Positions 42,568-50,466 of a stretch of 64,000 nt of DNA are shown here, piece after piece; within the stretch, counting starts at the first letter, position 1, and every line of letters begins with the position of its first letter. Source of the stretch: Foliimonas ilicis (GTDB lineage: Bacteria; Pseudomonadota; Alphaproteobacteria; Rhizobiales; Rhizobiaceae). The DNA is taken from assembly GCF_039939195.1 (NCBI RefSeq), contig NZ_JBDUUH010000012.1:124001-188000 (forward strand), in the 5' to 3' direction. The notes beneath the pieces were generated by a model. That model worked only from the letters and a program-made list of their open reading frames with translations. It ran no database searches and had not been told where the DNA came from. Position numbers and translations under genes: made by a program.

Positions 42568-42592
42568 CGGGGCGACCTGCCCCGCTTTTTTT
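42568..42592 (+). terminator. Intrinsic terminator of mnmA
   Basis: CGGGGC-GACCT-GCCCCG followed by CTTTTTTT; 6-bp GC stem about 16 bases after the stop. Confidence 0.92.
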
Positions 42593-42604
42593 AAACTTTG
42601 AAAA

Positions 42605-43558
42605 TCAGTCGTGCCTGATCGTACCGGCGGTCAGGATGCGCAGAACCGTGATCGCTTCCTCACCATCCGTACGCGGCTCTTCACGCGTCTCTATGCAATG
42701 CAGGAAGTGCTCCAGCTCGCGTGTGAGCGGCATGCCCTGTTCTACAGGCACATAGGAAGCCTCGTTCATCGTGAACGCCCACTGGCCGCTGTCCTGCCAT
42801 ACGGCATGACGATAGACCGCCAGCTTCCTTTCCCAAGGCTCCACATCGTCGAAAACGGCCATGGCCTTGGTTCCGACGACGGTCAGCCGGCGTTCCCGGT
42901 AAGGATTGAGCCGCGATGCGAAGAGATGGCTCTTCAAACCGCCGGGAAAACGCATGTGCAGATGCGCAAAGTCGCTCAAATGATCGAGTAGTGCGGCGCC
43001 CTCACCGCGAATTTCGGTCGGGGCCGATTTGGTGATCGCGAGGATCATCGAAAGATCATGCGGCGCCAGATCCCACAGCGCGTCGTTTTCGGTGTGGAAC
43101 TTTCCGAGTCCGAGCCGGTGCGAGTGGATGTATTTCACTTCGCCGAGTTCGCCCTCGTCGATCAACTCCTTGAGCTTTTCGAATGCAGGATGAAAGCGCA
43201 GCACATGCCCGACCATGAAGATGCGCTTATTGTCTTTGGCAGCCTGCACGGCGCGCTCAGCATCGGCCACAGTCAGCGCGATCGGCTTTTCGACCAGAAC
43301 GTCCTTGCCCGATTGCACGGCGCGAATGGCCGCTTCCGCGTGGTACTGCGGCGGCAGCGCCATGACGATGGCATCGATATCGTCGCGCGCGAACAAATCG
43401 TCCGGTGCGATGGCCAAGCATTCCTGCTCGCTGGCGAACCCTTCGGCGCGCGCGAAATTGGCATCGGATACGGCATGGAGGACGCCGAGAGCCTTTAGCG
43501 TGCGGATGTGGTTACTGCCCCAATATCCGCATCCGAGGACTGCAATACGCGGTTTCAT
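42605..43558 (-). CDS. Gfo/Idh/MocA family oxidoreductase
   Basis: The 317-residue NAD(P)-dependent dehydrogenase has an N-terminal Rossmann motif (RIAVLGCGYWGSNHIR), EKP at about residue 95 (VLVEKPIALT), and a C-terminal domain with HRLGLGKFHTENDALWDLAPHD carrying the catalytic-type His. The pattern resembles UDP-GlcNAc/UDP-GlcNAcA 3-dehydrogenases of the WbpB/WlbA type, which would fit LPS sugar synthesis near the glycosyltransferase gene, but the substrate is unproven. ATG 43558 has AGGA upstream; an upstream TTG at 43573 is rejected. Confidence 0.88.
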   Translation of the reverse strand: MKPRIAVLGCGYWGSNHIRTLKALGVLHAVSDANFARAEGFASEQECLAIAPDDLFARDDIDAIVMALPPQYHAEAAIRAVQSGKDVLVEKPIALTVADAERAVQAAKDNKRIFMVGHVLRFHPAFEKLKELIDEGELGEVKYIHSHRLGLGKFHTENDALWDLAPHDLSMILAITKSAPTEIRGEGAALLDHLSDFAHLHMRFPGGLKSHLFASRLNPYRERRLTVVGTKAMAVFDDVEPWERKLAVYRHAVWQDSGQWAFTMNEASYVPVEQGMPLTRELEHFLHCIETREEPRTDGEEAITVLRILTAGTIRHD

Positions 43559-43596
43559 TAAATCCTGGCTCAAGAAATTCTAGCGGAGACATAACG

Positions 43597-43692
43597 ATGC
43601 TCACGCCCGAACTCAACCCGCAGGACGCGCAAAATAGCCGGCTGGGCATATTGCGTTGGAATATATTGGAAATCGGCACCGGACGCGCTTGA
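43597..43692 (+). CDS. Possible 31-residue small ORF upstream of the tRNA
   Basis: The ATG at 43597 has GCGGAGA upstream and opens a 31-codon frame (MLTPELNPQDAQNSRLGIL ...). There is no recognisable homology. It ends inside the -35 region of the tRNA promoter. It could be chance; ribosome profiling would settle it. Confidence 0.25.
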   Translation: MLTPELNPQDAQNSRLGILRWNILEIGTGRA

Positions 43693-43717
43693 CAGGGCAA
43701 ACATACGAACCTTATAT
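43689..43717 (+). promoter_or_regulatory. Sigma-70 promoter of tRNA-Met
   Basis: TTGACA (43689-43694), 17-base spacer, TTATAT (43712-43717). The -35 is perfect consensus. The mature tRNA begins about 60 bases downstream. Confidence 0.8.
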
Positions 43718-43776
43718 CCGCCCGTCTTCGGCAGGTAAGCCCCTTCTTCGGAACAGCGCTTCAACCTTGCCGACGT

Positions 43777-43853
43777 GGCGGAGTAGCTCAGTAGGTTAGA
43801 GCAGAGGAATCATAATCCTTGTGTCGGGGGTTCGAATCCCTCCTCCGCTACCA
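43777..43853 (+). tRNA. tRNA-Met (CAU)
   Basis: A complete 77-nt cloverleaf: acceptor GGCGGAG/CTCCGCT (first pair G-U), D-stem GCTC/GAGC, anticodon stem GAGGA/TCCTT around ATCATAA (anticodon CAT), T-arm GGGGG-TTCGAAT-CCCTC, and an encoded CCA. The features fit elongator Met. A lysidine-modified tRNA-Ile2 cannot be fully excluded by eye, but an initiator tRNA is unlikely because its C1-A72 mismatch is missing. Confidence 0.93.
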
Positions 43854-44121
43854 CTTATTTCAAGCGCTTGGACCTGCGCCCTTCATTCCCGCCTAGATGA
43901 ACAATGCCGGCATTGATTGGCGCACATTCACATCGCCGTGCCGGGCAAAACACTTAGCTTAGTGAGGACTGAAGTTAGTCCACCTTATGAACACTGAATA
44001 TTAAACAATGGAATATATTTATGATGGGTCGGATAGATGCGATCAAGTGAGAAAGGGTTGTAATCTCGCCTTCTGATCCATTAGTTGGCGCAGCCTTTTG
44101 AGTATCAGGAACCGCGCACTA

Positions 44122-46221
44122 ATGAAACTTCCAGTCTTTGCTATAAATTTGGACCGATCGAAAACGAGATGGGCTAATTTAAGCAAGGCCGGATCCGATC
44201 TCGGCATAGATATTCGTCGTATTGCCGCTGTCGATGGTTCAGCGATCGATCCAAAAGAGTGGATGGATGTTGATTTTGAGTCTTTTGAGCACCGCAATGG
44301 ACGCTCGATTCTGCCAGGTGAGTATGGCTGCTACAGGAGCCATCTACTCGCTCTTCAGGAATTTCTTAAAGACGGCGCCCCCTTCGCAATAATCATCGAA
44401 GATGATGTTCGGCCTGACGCGCAAACGCTCGAGCGCGTAGAAGCCATTTTGCTGGGAAGTCCCAACTTTGATGTGATCAAGCTCGTAAATCACAGAACCA
44501 GTTTGTTCATTCAGGAGTCTGGGACAGCTTTTGGAGACAAGGTAGGCCGTGCCATTCACGGTCCTCAGGGCTCGGCCGCAGCATATCTCGTTTCGCGTCA
44601 GGGCGCGCAGCGTCTTCTTGATACACTTTCCGTCATGAGCCTCCCTTGGGATGTCGCTCTTGAGCGGTTCTGGGCGGCGGGCGTCGAGGTATTCTCGGTG
44701 AAAGACAATATTCTCGAATTCTCGGAAGATAGACGGAATTCACTTATTGCATCAAAAGCCGACTACAGGAAAGTCAAATACACGGGAGAAAAACGTATCT
44801 CCGCAGTATGGTTCAGATTGAAAGATTACGCGCGACGTGTCCACCATGTTCTGTTGAAACCAGAGAGACACAGCTTTCAAGTCGAGCCAAGCCAAACAAC
44901 TCGTCTGACAACATATATTTCCGAGGCTTTAGCCGCGATTACTGTTTTGATTTTCGTTTCCGCGTTGTGGGTTGAATCGGATGCATATCGGTATGCTGGA
45001 ATAGCTCTGGTTATTGTTTCCCTTGCATACTACTTGCGGGTTTCGTTCTGGAGGTATGACAAACCTCTGATTGGACCCATTGGCATTTTGTGCATCGCAT
45101 GGGCTGGCTATGTCGCCATTCGCTTTGGGTATTATTATTCAACCCATCCTGACGCTGGAACCGGCGCAGCCGAAGGCGTGTATTTGTTGCCGCTTTTTTA
45201 CGCCACACTCGGATACGCGCTGTTTTTATACATTAGGAATCCCTTCTGGGTTGCAGCAGCGTTTATAGCCATCTGCGGATTTGTTCTCATTTTCGGAAGT
45301 GATTATGCCGAGATTGCAAGGAATGCACGACCGGCTGACATCCATCACAACAACACAATCCACGCCAGTATAGCAGTAGGTTTCATTGCGCTTTGCTCAA
45401 TCCCTTTCGCCGCATACACCTTACGTAGAGAAGGGCTCGCTGGTTGGGTGCGCACAGCACTTTTGGGCATGGCGGCAATTACCTTCATTCTGGCCTTGAT
45501 GAACATTTACGCGTTGCGATCAAAAGGCGTCTGGCTTTCATTTGGAATAGCATTGCCTATTTTGGTCGTTCTGATCTCCCTCACCGACAAAAACCGAACG
45601 GCGAGGAATGTCGCCATTGCTGGATTGCTCGTCTTCATACTGGGAACTGGCGCGCTTTACGAAAATATTTGGAAAGCCGGCGGCGGTGTGGCTGTCGCCA
45701 CCTCTTCGCTCGGTACCGAGCTCGCTTCCGGTAGGGACATCATGTCAACTATGAAGCATGCGATATCGGATGACGACGTTCCAGAATCCACAAATGAGCG
45801 CCTTAGGCTTTGGGTAAACGCCTTGGAAATTTGGAAAAAGCACCCCATTTGGGGAGCCGGCGTCTCTTGGTTCGACGAGTGGGAAAATCGCAAATATAAG
45901 GACCCGAATTACACCCTTATGCACAACGGCTATCTTGAGATCGGCATGCGCTACGGTCTTGTCGGCCTTTTGTTCTACTTCACGATTTTCTCATGGGCCA
46001 CCTACCGGGTCATTCAGGCTTACCGTCACAGATTGATCGACGCATCGGCGATGCAATGTTTTGTCGCCACAATGATCTTTTTCGCGATCACAATTTTGAG
46101 CAACTCCAACAATCGGCTTGCGATCGGCGAGTCATATATGTGGTTTGCCATCGGCTTCGGCTTTTATTGCTACTATCGTCTTCAACAGCAGGGGCTTGTC
46201 AGACCGCGGACATATTTTTAG
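44122..46221 (+). CDS. wadA: LPS GT25 glycosyltransferase fused to O-antigen ligase (WadA-like)
   Basis: The 699-residue fusion has two parts. Residues 1-230 form a GT25 glycosyltransferase (VFAINLDRSKTRWANL, EYGCYRSHLLALQEFL, FAIIIEDDVRPD with the EDD motif, GSAAAYLVSRQGAQRLL). From about residue 265 there are ten or more membrane helices with a Wzy/WaaL-type ligase region (NERLRLWVNALEIWKKHPIWGAG, LMHNGYLEIGMRYGLVGL). Brucella WadA has this two-domain form: a core sugar transferase plus O-antigen ligation. The base composition is AT-rich relative to its neighbours, as is usual for LPS genes. ATG 44122 is preferred to an upstream TTG at 44098. Confidence 0.85.
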   Translation: MKLPVFAINLDRSKTRWANLSKAGSDLGIDIRRIAAVDGSAIDPKEWMDVDFESFEHRNGRSILPGEYGCYRSHLLALQEFLKDGAPFAIIIEDDVRPDAQTLERVEAILLGSPNFDVIKLVNHRTSLFIQESGTAFGDKVGRAIHGPQGSAAAYLVSRQGAQRLLDTLSVMSLPWDVALERFWAAGVEVFSVKDNILEFSEDRRNSLIASKADYRKVKYTGEKRISAVWFRLKDYARRVHHVLLKPERHSFQVEPSQTTRLTTYISEALAAITVLIFVSALWVESDAYRYAGIALVIVSLAYYLRVSFWRYDKPLIGPIGILCIAWAGYVAIRFGYYYSTHPDAGTGAAEGVYLLPLFYATLGYALFLYIRNPFWVAAAFIAICGFVLIFGSDYAEIARNARPADIHHNNTIHASIAVGFIALCSIPFAAYTLRREGLAGWVRTALLGMAAITFILALMNIYALRSKGVWLSFGIALPILVVLISLTDKNRTARNVAIAGLLVFILGTGALYENIWKAGGGVAVATSSLGTELASGRDIMSTMKHAISDDDVPESTNERLRLWVNALEIWKKHPIWGAGVSWFDEWENRKYKDPNYTLMHNGYLEIGMRYGLVGLLFYFTIFSWATYRVIQAYRHRLIDASAMQCFVATMIFFAITILSNSNNRLAIGESYMWFAIGFGFYCYYRLQQQGLVRPRTYF

Positions 46222-46267
46222 TCGCGCTGCGAGACGCCACCGCCCGCGAAAAGTTTCCCACCGGCTA

Positions 46268-46298
46268 TTGCACCTCTAGTGGCTAGAGGAATTATCGA
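46268..46298 (+). promoter_or_regulatory. MerR-type zntA promoter and operator
   Basis: -35 TTGCAC (46268-46273), then a perfect dyad CCTCTAG-TGG-CTAGAGG (46273-46289), then a -10-like TATCGA beginning at 46293. The spacer is 18-19 bases, longer than normal, as MerR-family activation requires. The dyad resembles CadR/PbrR-type operators. Confidence 0.85.
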
Positions 46299-46338
46299 TG
46301 CATCCAAGGATCATAACTGATCTGCCTTGGAGAGTATC

Positions 46339-48576
46339 ATGTCAGAAAATAAGACCCGTTTCCGTGTCGAGGGAATGGATTGCGGCGCCTGCGCGACCAA
46401 AATTCAAACGGTGGTTCAACGGATGCCCGGGGTCAGCGAGGTCAATGTCTCGGCCACAGCCGGCAAGATGACGGTCGAGCATGCGGCAACGATTGATCTG
46501 AAGGAATTGGTCAAGCGCGTCGACAGCCTTGGCTACCGCACGTTCCCGGTAGCGCAGCGATCAGGGAAAGAAAACAGCCCTGCGCCACATGCGCACGCGA
46601 ACTGCAACGGGGATCATCATCATTCGCATGATCATCCCCACGATCATGGCGAATTGGCTCAAACAGCCGCTGCTCCGACTGTCTCGTTGCATGGGCATGA
46701 TGCGGGTGACGGGCCATGGTGGAAAAGCGCCAAGGCGCGACTGACATTTGCATGCGCTCTTGCGCTGGCTGCGGCGTTCATTCTGGCCAAAACCATTCCG
46801 GCGAGCGAACCCTGGGCTTACACAGCGGCAATGGCGGTCGGACTGATCCCGATCGCACGCCGGGCCTGGGCCGGTGCGGTGAACGGCATGCCCTTCACGA
46901 TCGAAACATTGATGACCGTCGCCGCCATTGGTGCGGTCGTCATCGAGGCGAGCGAAGAGGCCGCTGCGGTCGTCCTGCTCTTTCTGATCGGCGAGCTTCT
47001 GGAAGGCGTCGCTGCCGGTCGCGCCCGCGCCAGCATCCGTGCGCTCAGCGATCTCGTTCCGAAAACCGCACTTCTCGAAGCGGATGGGCAAACGAGCGAA
47101 GTGCCCGCCGAGGCGCTGGCTGTTGGCCAGATTATTCTGGTGCGTCCGGGCGACAGAATCCCGGCTGACGGTAAAATTTTGTCCGGGCAGTCGGGCATCG
47201 ACGAGGCGCCTGTAACCGGCGAGTCCGTTCCAAAGCGGAAGGGACCGGACGATGCCGTATTCGCCGGAACGATCAACCAGGATTCCGCGCTCCGCATCAG
47301 CGTAACGGCGGCGGCGCAGGACAATACGATCGCGCGTATCGTTCAGTTGGTCGAAGAAGCACAGGAGTCCAAAGCCCCGACCGAGCGCTTCATCGATCGG
47401 TTTTCCAAATATTATACGCCGGGCGTGATGGTGGTCGCAGCACTCGTTGCCATCCTGCCGCCGCTTGCTTTCGCAGGCGACTGGAACGAGTGGATCTACA
47501 AGGGCCTCGCAATCCTGCTGATCGGCTGCCCCTGCGCGCTGGTCATCTCCACTCCCGCCGCCATAGCCGCCAGCCTGTCGGCAGGTGCACGGCGCGGCCT
47601 TCTCATGAAGGGCGGCGCGGTGCTCGAAACGATCGGCAAGGTCACGACAGTTGCCTTCGACAAGACGGGAACGCTGACCGCGGGCAAGCCGAAAGTCACC
47701 GACATCATGGCTCTCGATGGCGATGAGACGGAAACGCTTCGTCTTGCAGCCGACCTCGAACTGGGCTCCAGCCATCCCTTGGCAGTGGCCATCCTCGACG
47801 AGGCGAAACTGCGTGGAATTCAGCCTGTCTCGGCCACGGATGCGCGTGCCATTGGCGGCGAAGGTGTCATCGGGTTGGTGGAAGGCGTGGAAACATTCCT
47901 TGGTTCCCCGCAAGCCGCGACCGCGCGAACACCCATCAGCGAGGAGCTGAGCCTGCGCATTGCAAAGATGAATGATGAAGGCAAAACGGTTTCCGTGCTG
48001 GTTTCGGGCGGCAGACTGAAGGGCCTTATCGCAATGCGCGACGAGCCGCGGGAAGATGCGCGCAGTGGCATCGAAGCGCTGAAGGAACTCGGCATTTCGT
48101 CAATCATGCTGACCGGCGATAACAAGCGCACAGCCGCCGCGATAGCAGCCAGCCTTGGGCTTGAGCCCCGTGCGGAACTTCTGCCGCAGGACAAGCAGCG
48201 CATAGTAGGCGAACTGCGCAAGGCTGGCGAAATCGTTGCAAAGATCGGCGACGGCATCAACGATGCCCCGGCTCTTGCAGCCGCTGATGTCGGCGTCGCA
48301 ATGGGTGGTGGAACGGATGTCGCCCTGGAAACGGCCGACGCCGCCGTGCTTCATGGCCGGGTGATGGACGTCGCCGGAATGGTGGCGCTCTCACGCGCCA
48401 CAATGTCGAATATCTGGCAAAACATCACCATCGCGCTTGGATTGAAGGCCGTCTTCCTGGTCACGACAATCCTCGGCATCACCGGGCTTTGGCCCGCGAT
48501 CCTTGCCGATACCGGCGCGACGGTTCTCGTCACGGCAAATGCGATGCGCTTGCTGGGCTGGCGGGGCCTGAACTAA
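46339..48576 (+). CDS. zntA: Zn/Cd/Pb-exporting P1B-type ATPase
   Basis: The 745-residue inner-membrane heavy-metal exporter has an N-terminal HMA domain with GMDCGACATK, then a His-rich linker (about residues 78-103, with HHHSHDHPHDH), eight membrane helices and an intramembrane CPCAL. The catalytic core has DKTGTLT, SHPLA and GDGINDAPALA. CPC with the His-rich linker fits zinc-group rather than copper export. ATG 46339 has GGAGAG upstream. It is regulated by the downstream MerR-type gene through the operator before the start. Confidence 0.93.
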   Translation: MSENKTRFRVEGMDCGACATKIQTVVQRMPGVSEVNVSATAGKMTVEHAATIDLKELVKRVDSLGYRTFPVAQRSGKENSPAPHAHANCNGDHHHSHDHPHDHGELAQTAAAPTVSLHGHDAGDGPWWKSAKARLTFACALALAAAFILAKTIPASEPWAYTAAMAVGLIPIARRAWAGAVNGMPFTIETLMTVAAIGAVVIEASEEAAAVVLLFLIGELLEGVAAGRARASIRALSDLVPKTALLEADGQTSEVPAEALAVGQIILVRPGDRIPADGKILSGQSGIDEAPVTGESVPKRKGPDDAVFAGTINQDSALRISVTAAAQDNTIARIVQLVEEAQESKAPTERFIDRFSKYYTPGVMVVAALVAILPPLAFAGDWNEWIYKGLAILLIGCPCALVISTPAAIAASLSAGARRGLLMKGGAVLETIGKVTTVAFDKTGTLTAGKPKVTDIMALDGDETETLRLAADLELGSSHPLAVAILDEAKLRGIQPVSATDARAIGGEGVIGLVEGVETFLGSPQAATARTPISEELSLRIAKMNDEGKTVSVLVSGGRLKGLIAMRDEPREDARSGIEALKELGISSIMLTGDNKRTAAAIAASLGLEPRAELLPQDKQRIVGELRKAGEIVAKIGDGINDAPALAAADVGVAMGGGTDVALETADAAVLHGRVMDVAGMVALSRATMSNIWQNITIALGLKAVFLVTTILGITGLWPAILADTGATVLVTANAMRLLGWRGLN

Positions 48577-48605
48577 GCCATTGCCCAATCCGGCTGAAGG
48601 TCATA

Positions 48606-48622
48606 CCTCTAGTCATTAGAGA
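48606..48622 (+). promoter_or_regulatory. Operator in front of the MerR-type regulator
   Basis: CCTCTAG-TCA-TTAGAGA has the same half-site and 3-base centre as the zntA operator, with two changes in the right half. It lies 17 bases before the regulator's ATG, so the regulator probably also controls itself. Confidence 0.75.
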
Positions 48623-48638
48623 TTTTGGAGTTCTATCC

Positions 48639-49052
48639 ATGCTGTCCATCGGTGATCTGTCGCGCAAGACAGGGGTGAAAATCCCCACGATCAGATATTA
48701 CGAGCAGATGGGCCTGCTGGAAGCTGCGGAACGTTCCGAGGGCAACCAGCGCCGCTACAGCAAGCAGGAGCGTGAGCGTCTGTCCTTCATCAAGCATGCG
48801 CGCGATCTGGGGCTGACGATCGATTCCATCCGCTCCCTTATTGAACTGAGCGCGCATCCCGAAAAGCCTTGCGCCCAGGCGGATCGGATCGCAGCCAAAC
48901 AATTGGAATCCGTTCGCGAGAAAATCCGCAAACTTCAGGGGCTGGAGCAGGAACTCGCGCGGATCGCTACGTGCTGCGATGGCGATCATGTGAAGGATTG
49001 CTACGTGATCCGCGCGCTGGCCAACCATGACCTTTGTGAAAGCGATCATTGA
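48639..49052 (+). CDS. zntR: MerR-family Zn/Cd/Pb-responsive regulator (ZntR/CadR-like)
   Basis: The 137-residue product has the MerR winged helix (SIGDLSRKTGVKIPTIRYYEQMG), a dimerisation helix and a C-terminal metal loop. Cys78, Cys112, Cys113, His117 and Cys121 are placed much like the zinc ligands of E. coli ZntR, and extra His/Cys residues at the end (HDLCESDH) recall CadR. It activates zntA from the operator at 46273. The start at 48639 is fixed by the MLSIGDLSRKTG opening. Confidence 0.88.
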   Translation: MLSIGDLSRKTGVKIPTIRYYEQMGLLEAAERSEGNQRRYSKQERERLSFIKHARDLGLTIDSIRSLIELSAHPEKPCAQADRIAAKQLESVREKIRKLQGLEQELARIATCCDGDHVKDCYVIRALANHDLCESDH

Positions 49053-49087
49053 TCGGGCACGGATTGCACAATCCGCGCCCGTCAATT

Positions 49088-49792
49088 CTAGCTCCCAAAG
49101 CGCTCGATAACTTCCGCAAGCCCGATATGACCGGATAGTGCTCCGTTTCCGGTGCTTGTCTCGCCATTTTCCAATGCGATTCCATGGATCACAGCCGGAT
49201 CGGCCTCGAGCCGGCGACATAGCGCCGCCAGTTTCGGCCACCTGCTTTTGTCCTCAACCTCATGGAATTCGAGCCAGCGTGCCACTCCGATGAACAACCC
49301 GTCCGCCAGGCTCGGGCGGTTACCGACCATGAAAGCGGTATCCCCGATCATGGCTTCCAGCTTATCGTGGCGTTCAATAACCCCTTCCCGGCCCCATTCC
49401 CGCAAGGCCCTCTGCAGTGCCGGATTTGGGCTCTCCATTTCCATGGCCGCCCAAAGCGGGCTGAATGACCCGGTAAAACCGGTGTTCACAAACGACATCA
49501 ATTGATGCATCCGCTCGGCTTCCCGCGATAGAGGCTCAAAACTGATGCGCCGCTCAAAATCCCTCGCCTCCAGCCAAGCGGCGATTGCCATTGTTTCGGT
49601 GAGGACATCGCCCCGATCGGTGATGAAGGCCGGAGTTTCATGCCGTGGATTGATCCGCGCATAGGATGGATCGCGCATCTCGCCAAGCATATCGACGCGG
49701 CAAAGCCTGTAGGGTTTGCCAAGCCATTCGAGAGCCGCAACGAGCCCCATGGAACTTCCCGCCGGGAAGCCGTAAAGTAAAATCGGTTCCAA
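49088..49792 (-). CDS. Glutathione S-transferase family protein
   Basis: The 234-residue protein has a thioredoxin-like N-terminal domain (ILLYGFPAGSSMGLVAALEWLGKPY, NPRHETPAFI, LTETMAIAAWLE) and a helical C-terminal domain (FMVGNRPSLADGLFIGVARWLE). A TTG start at 49792 is supported by GGAG nine bases upstream and because the next ATG would remove the first strand of the fold. It is divergent from an HxlR regulator, which probably controls it. The electrophile detoxified is unknown. Confidence 0.87.
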   Translation of the reverse strand: MEPILLYGFPAGSSMGLVAALEWLGKPYRLCRVDMLGEMRDPSYARINPRHETPAFITDRGDVLTETMAIAAWLEARDFERRISFEPLSREAERMHQLMSFVNTGFTGSFSPLWAAMEMESPNPALQRALREWGREGVIERHDKLEAMIGDTAFMVGNRPSLADGLFIGVARWLEFHEVEDKSRWPKLAALCRRLEADPAVIHGIALENGETSTGNGALSGHIGLAEVIERFGS

Positions 49793-49901
49793 GATTATGT
49801 TCTCCGTGATTTCTGTCGATCACGCTGCGCAGCGAAACCGGACCTTTACCCATCCGTTCCGGCCAGTAAATTACGCACCTTTTTGTAACCACGAGAAGCC
49901 G

Positions 49902-50255
49902 ATGAAAGACCTCGTCACCCGCTGCCCCATCGAAGAAGTAATGCAAGCGCTGAGCGGGCGCTGGCCCACGCTTTTGATCTACTATCTGCAGGAAGGCACC
50001 AAGCGCTTCAGCGATTTGCGGCGGGACAATCCAGCGATTTCACACAAAATGCTGACGCTGGAGCTGCGCAAGCTGGAGGAAATCGGCGTCATCCAGCGCA
50101 CGCAGTTCGACGGATATCCGCTGCGTGTCGAATATGATTTAACGCCTGCGGGCCACAGCCTCGTGCCGCTGATAGACGCGCTTGGCGACTGGTGGGAAAG
50201 GACAGACGACGTCCGTGCCGATGCGCCGAAAAGCATCGAAGCCGTAGACGGCTAA
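49902..50255 (+). CDS. HxlR-family transcriptional regulator
   Basis: The 117-residue winged-helix protein with the HxlR pattern: CPIEEVMQALSGRWPTLLIYYL at the start, the conserved Cys8, KRFSDLRRDNPAISHKMLTLELRKLEEIGVIQRTQF and YDLTPAGHSLVPLIDALGDWW. The single Cys near the N-terminus often senses electrophiles or thiols in this family. ATG 49902 is used; the in-frame upstream codons lack a start with a ribosome-binding site. It faces the GST gene. Confidence 0.9.
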   Translation: MKDLVTRCPIEEVMQALSGRWPTLLIYYLQEGTKRFSDLRRDNPAISHKMLTLELRKLEEIGVIQRTQFDGYPLRVEYDLTPAGHSLVPLIDALGDWWERTDDVRADAPKSIEAVDG

Positions 50256-50466
50256 AATTTACCGCCGATGTACCATCTTAGGCAGCCAGATTCCGCCCGG
50301 CGGCTCGCATAACCACGCTCGGCATTCGGTTTTCGAAAAACACCCCCTCGCGAGAACAAATGCTCCCCTCGCGAATTCTTCATTTTTAACAACCTCATGT
50401 CCGTGTCTCGGCGGAATAATTCCGCTATGCAGACACCGGGCGCGATGCGTTGCCTGAGGAGCCGGA

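Noticed and set aside
46561..47913. Long open frame antisense to zntA (450 codons)
   Set aside because: It lacks a ribosome-binding site and protein-like motifs and mirrors a GC-rich gene; similar antisense frames oppose choVW, the MoxR gene and the minus-strand porin.
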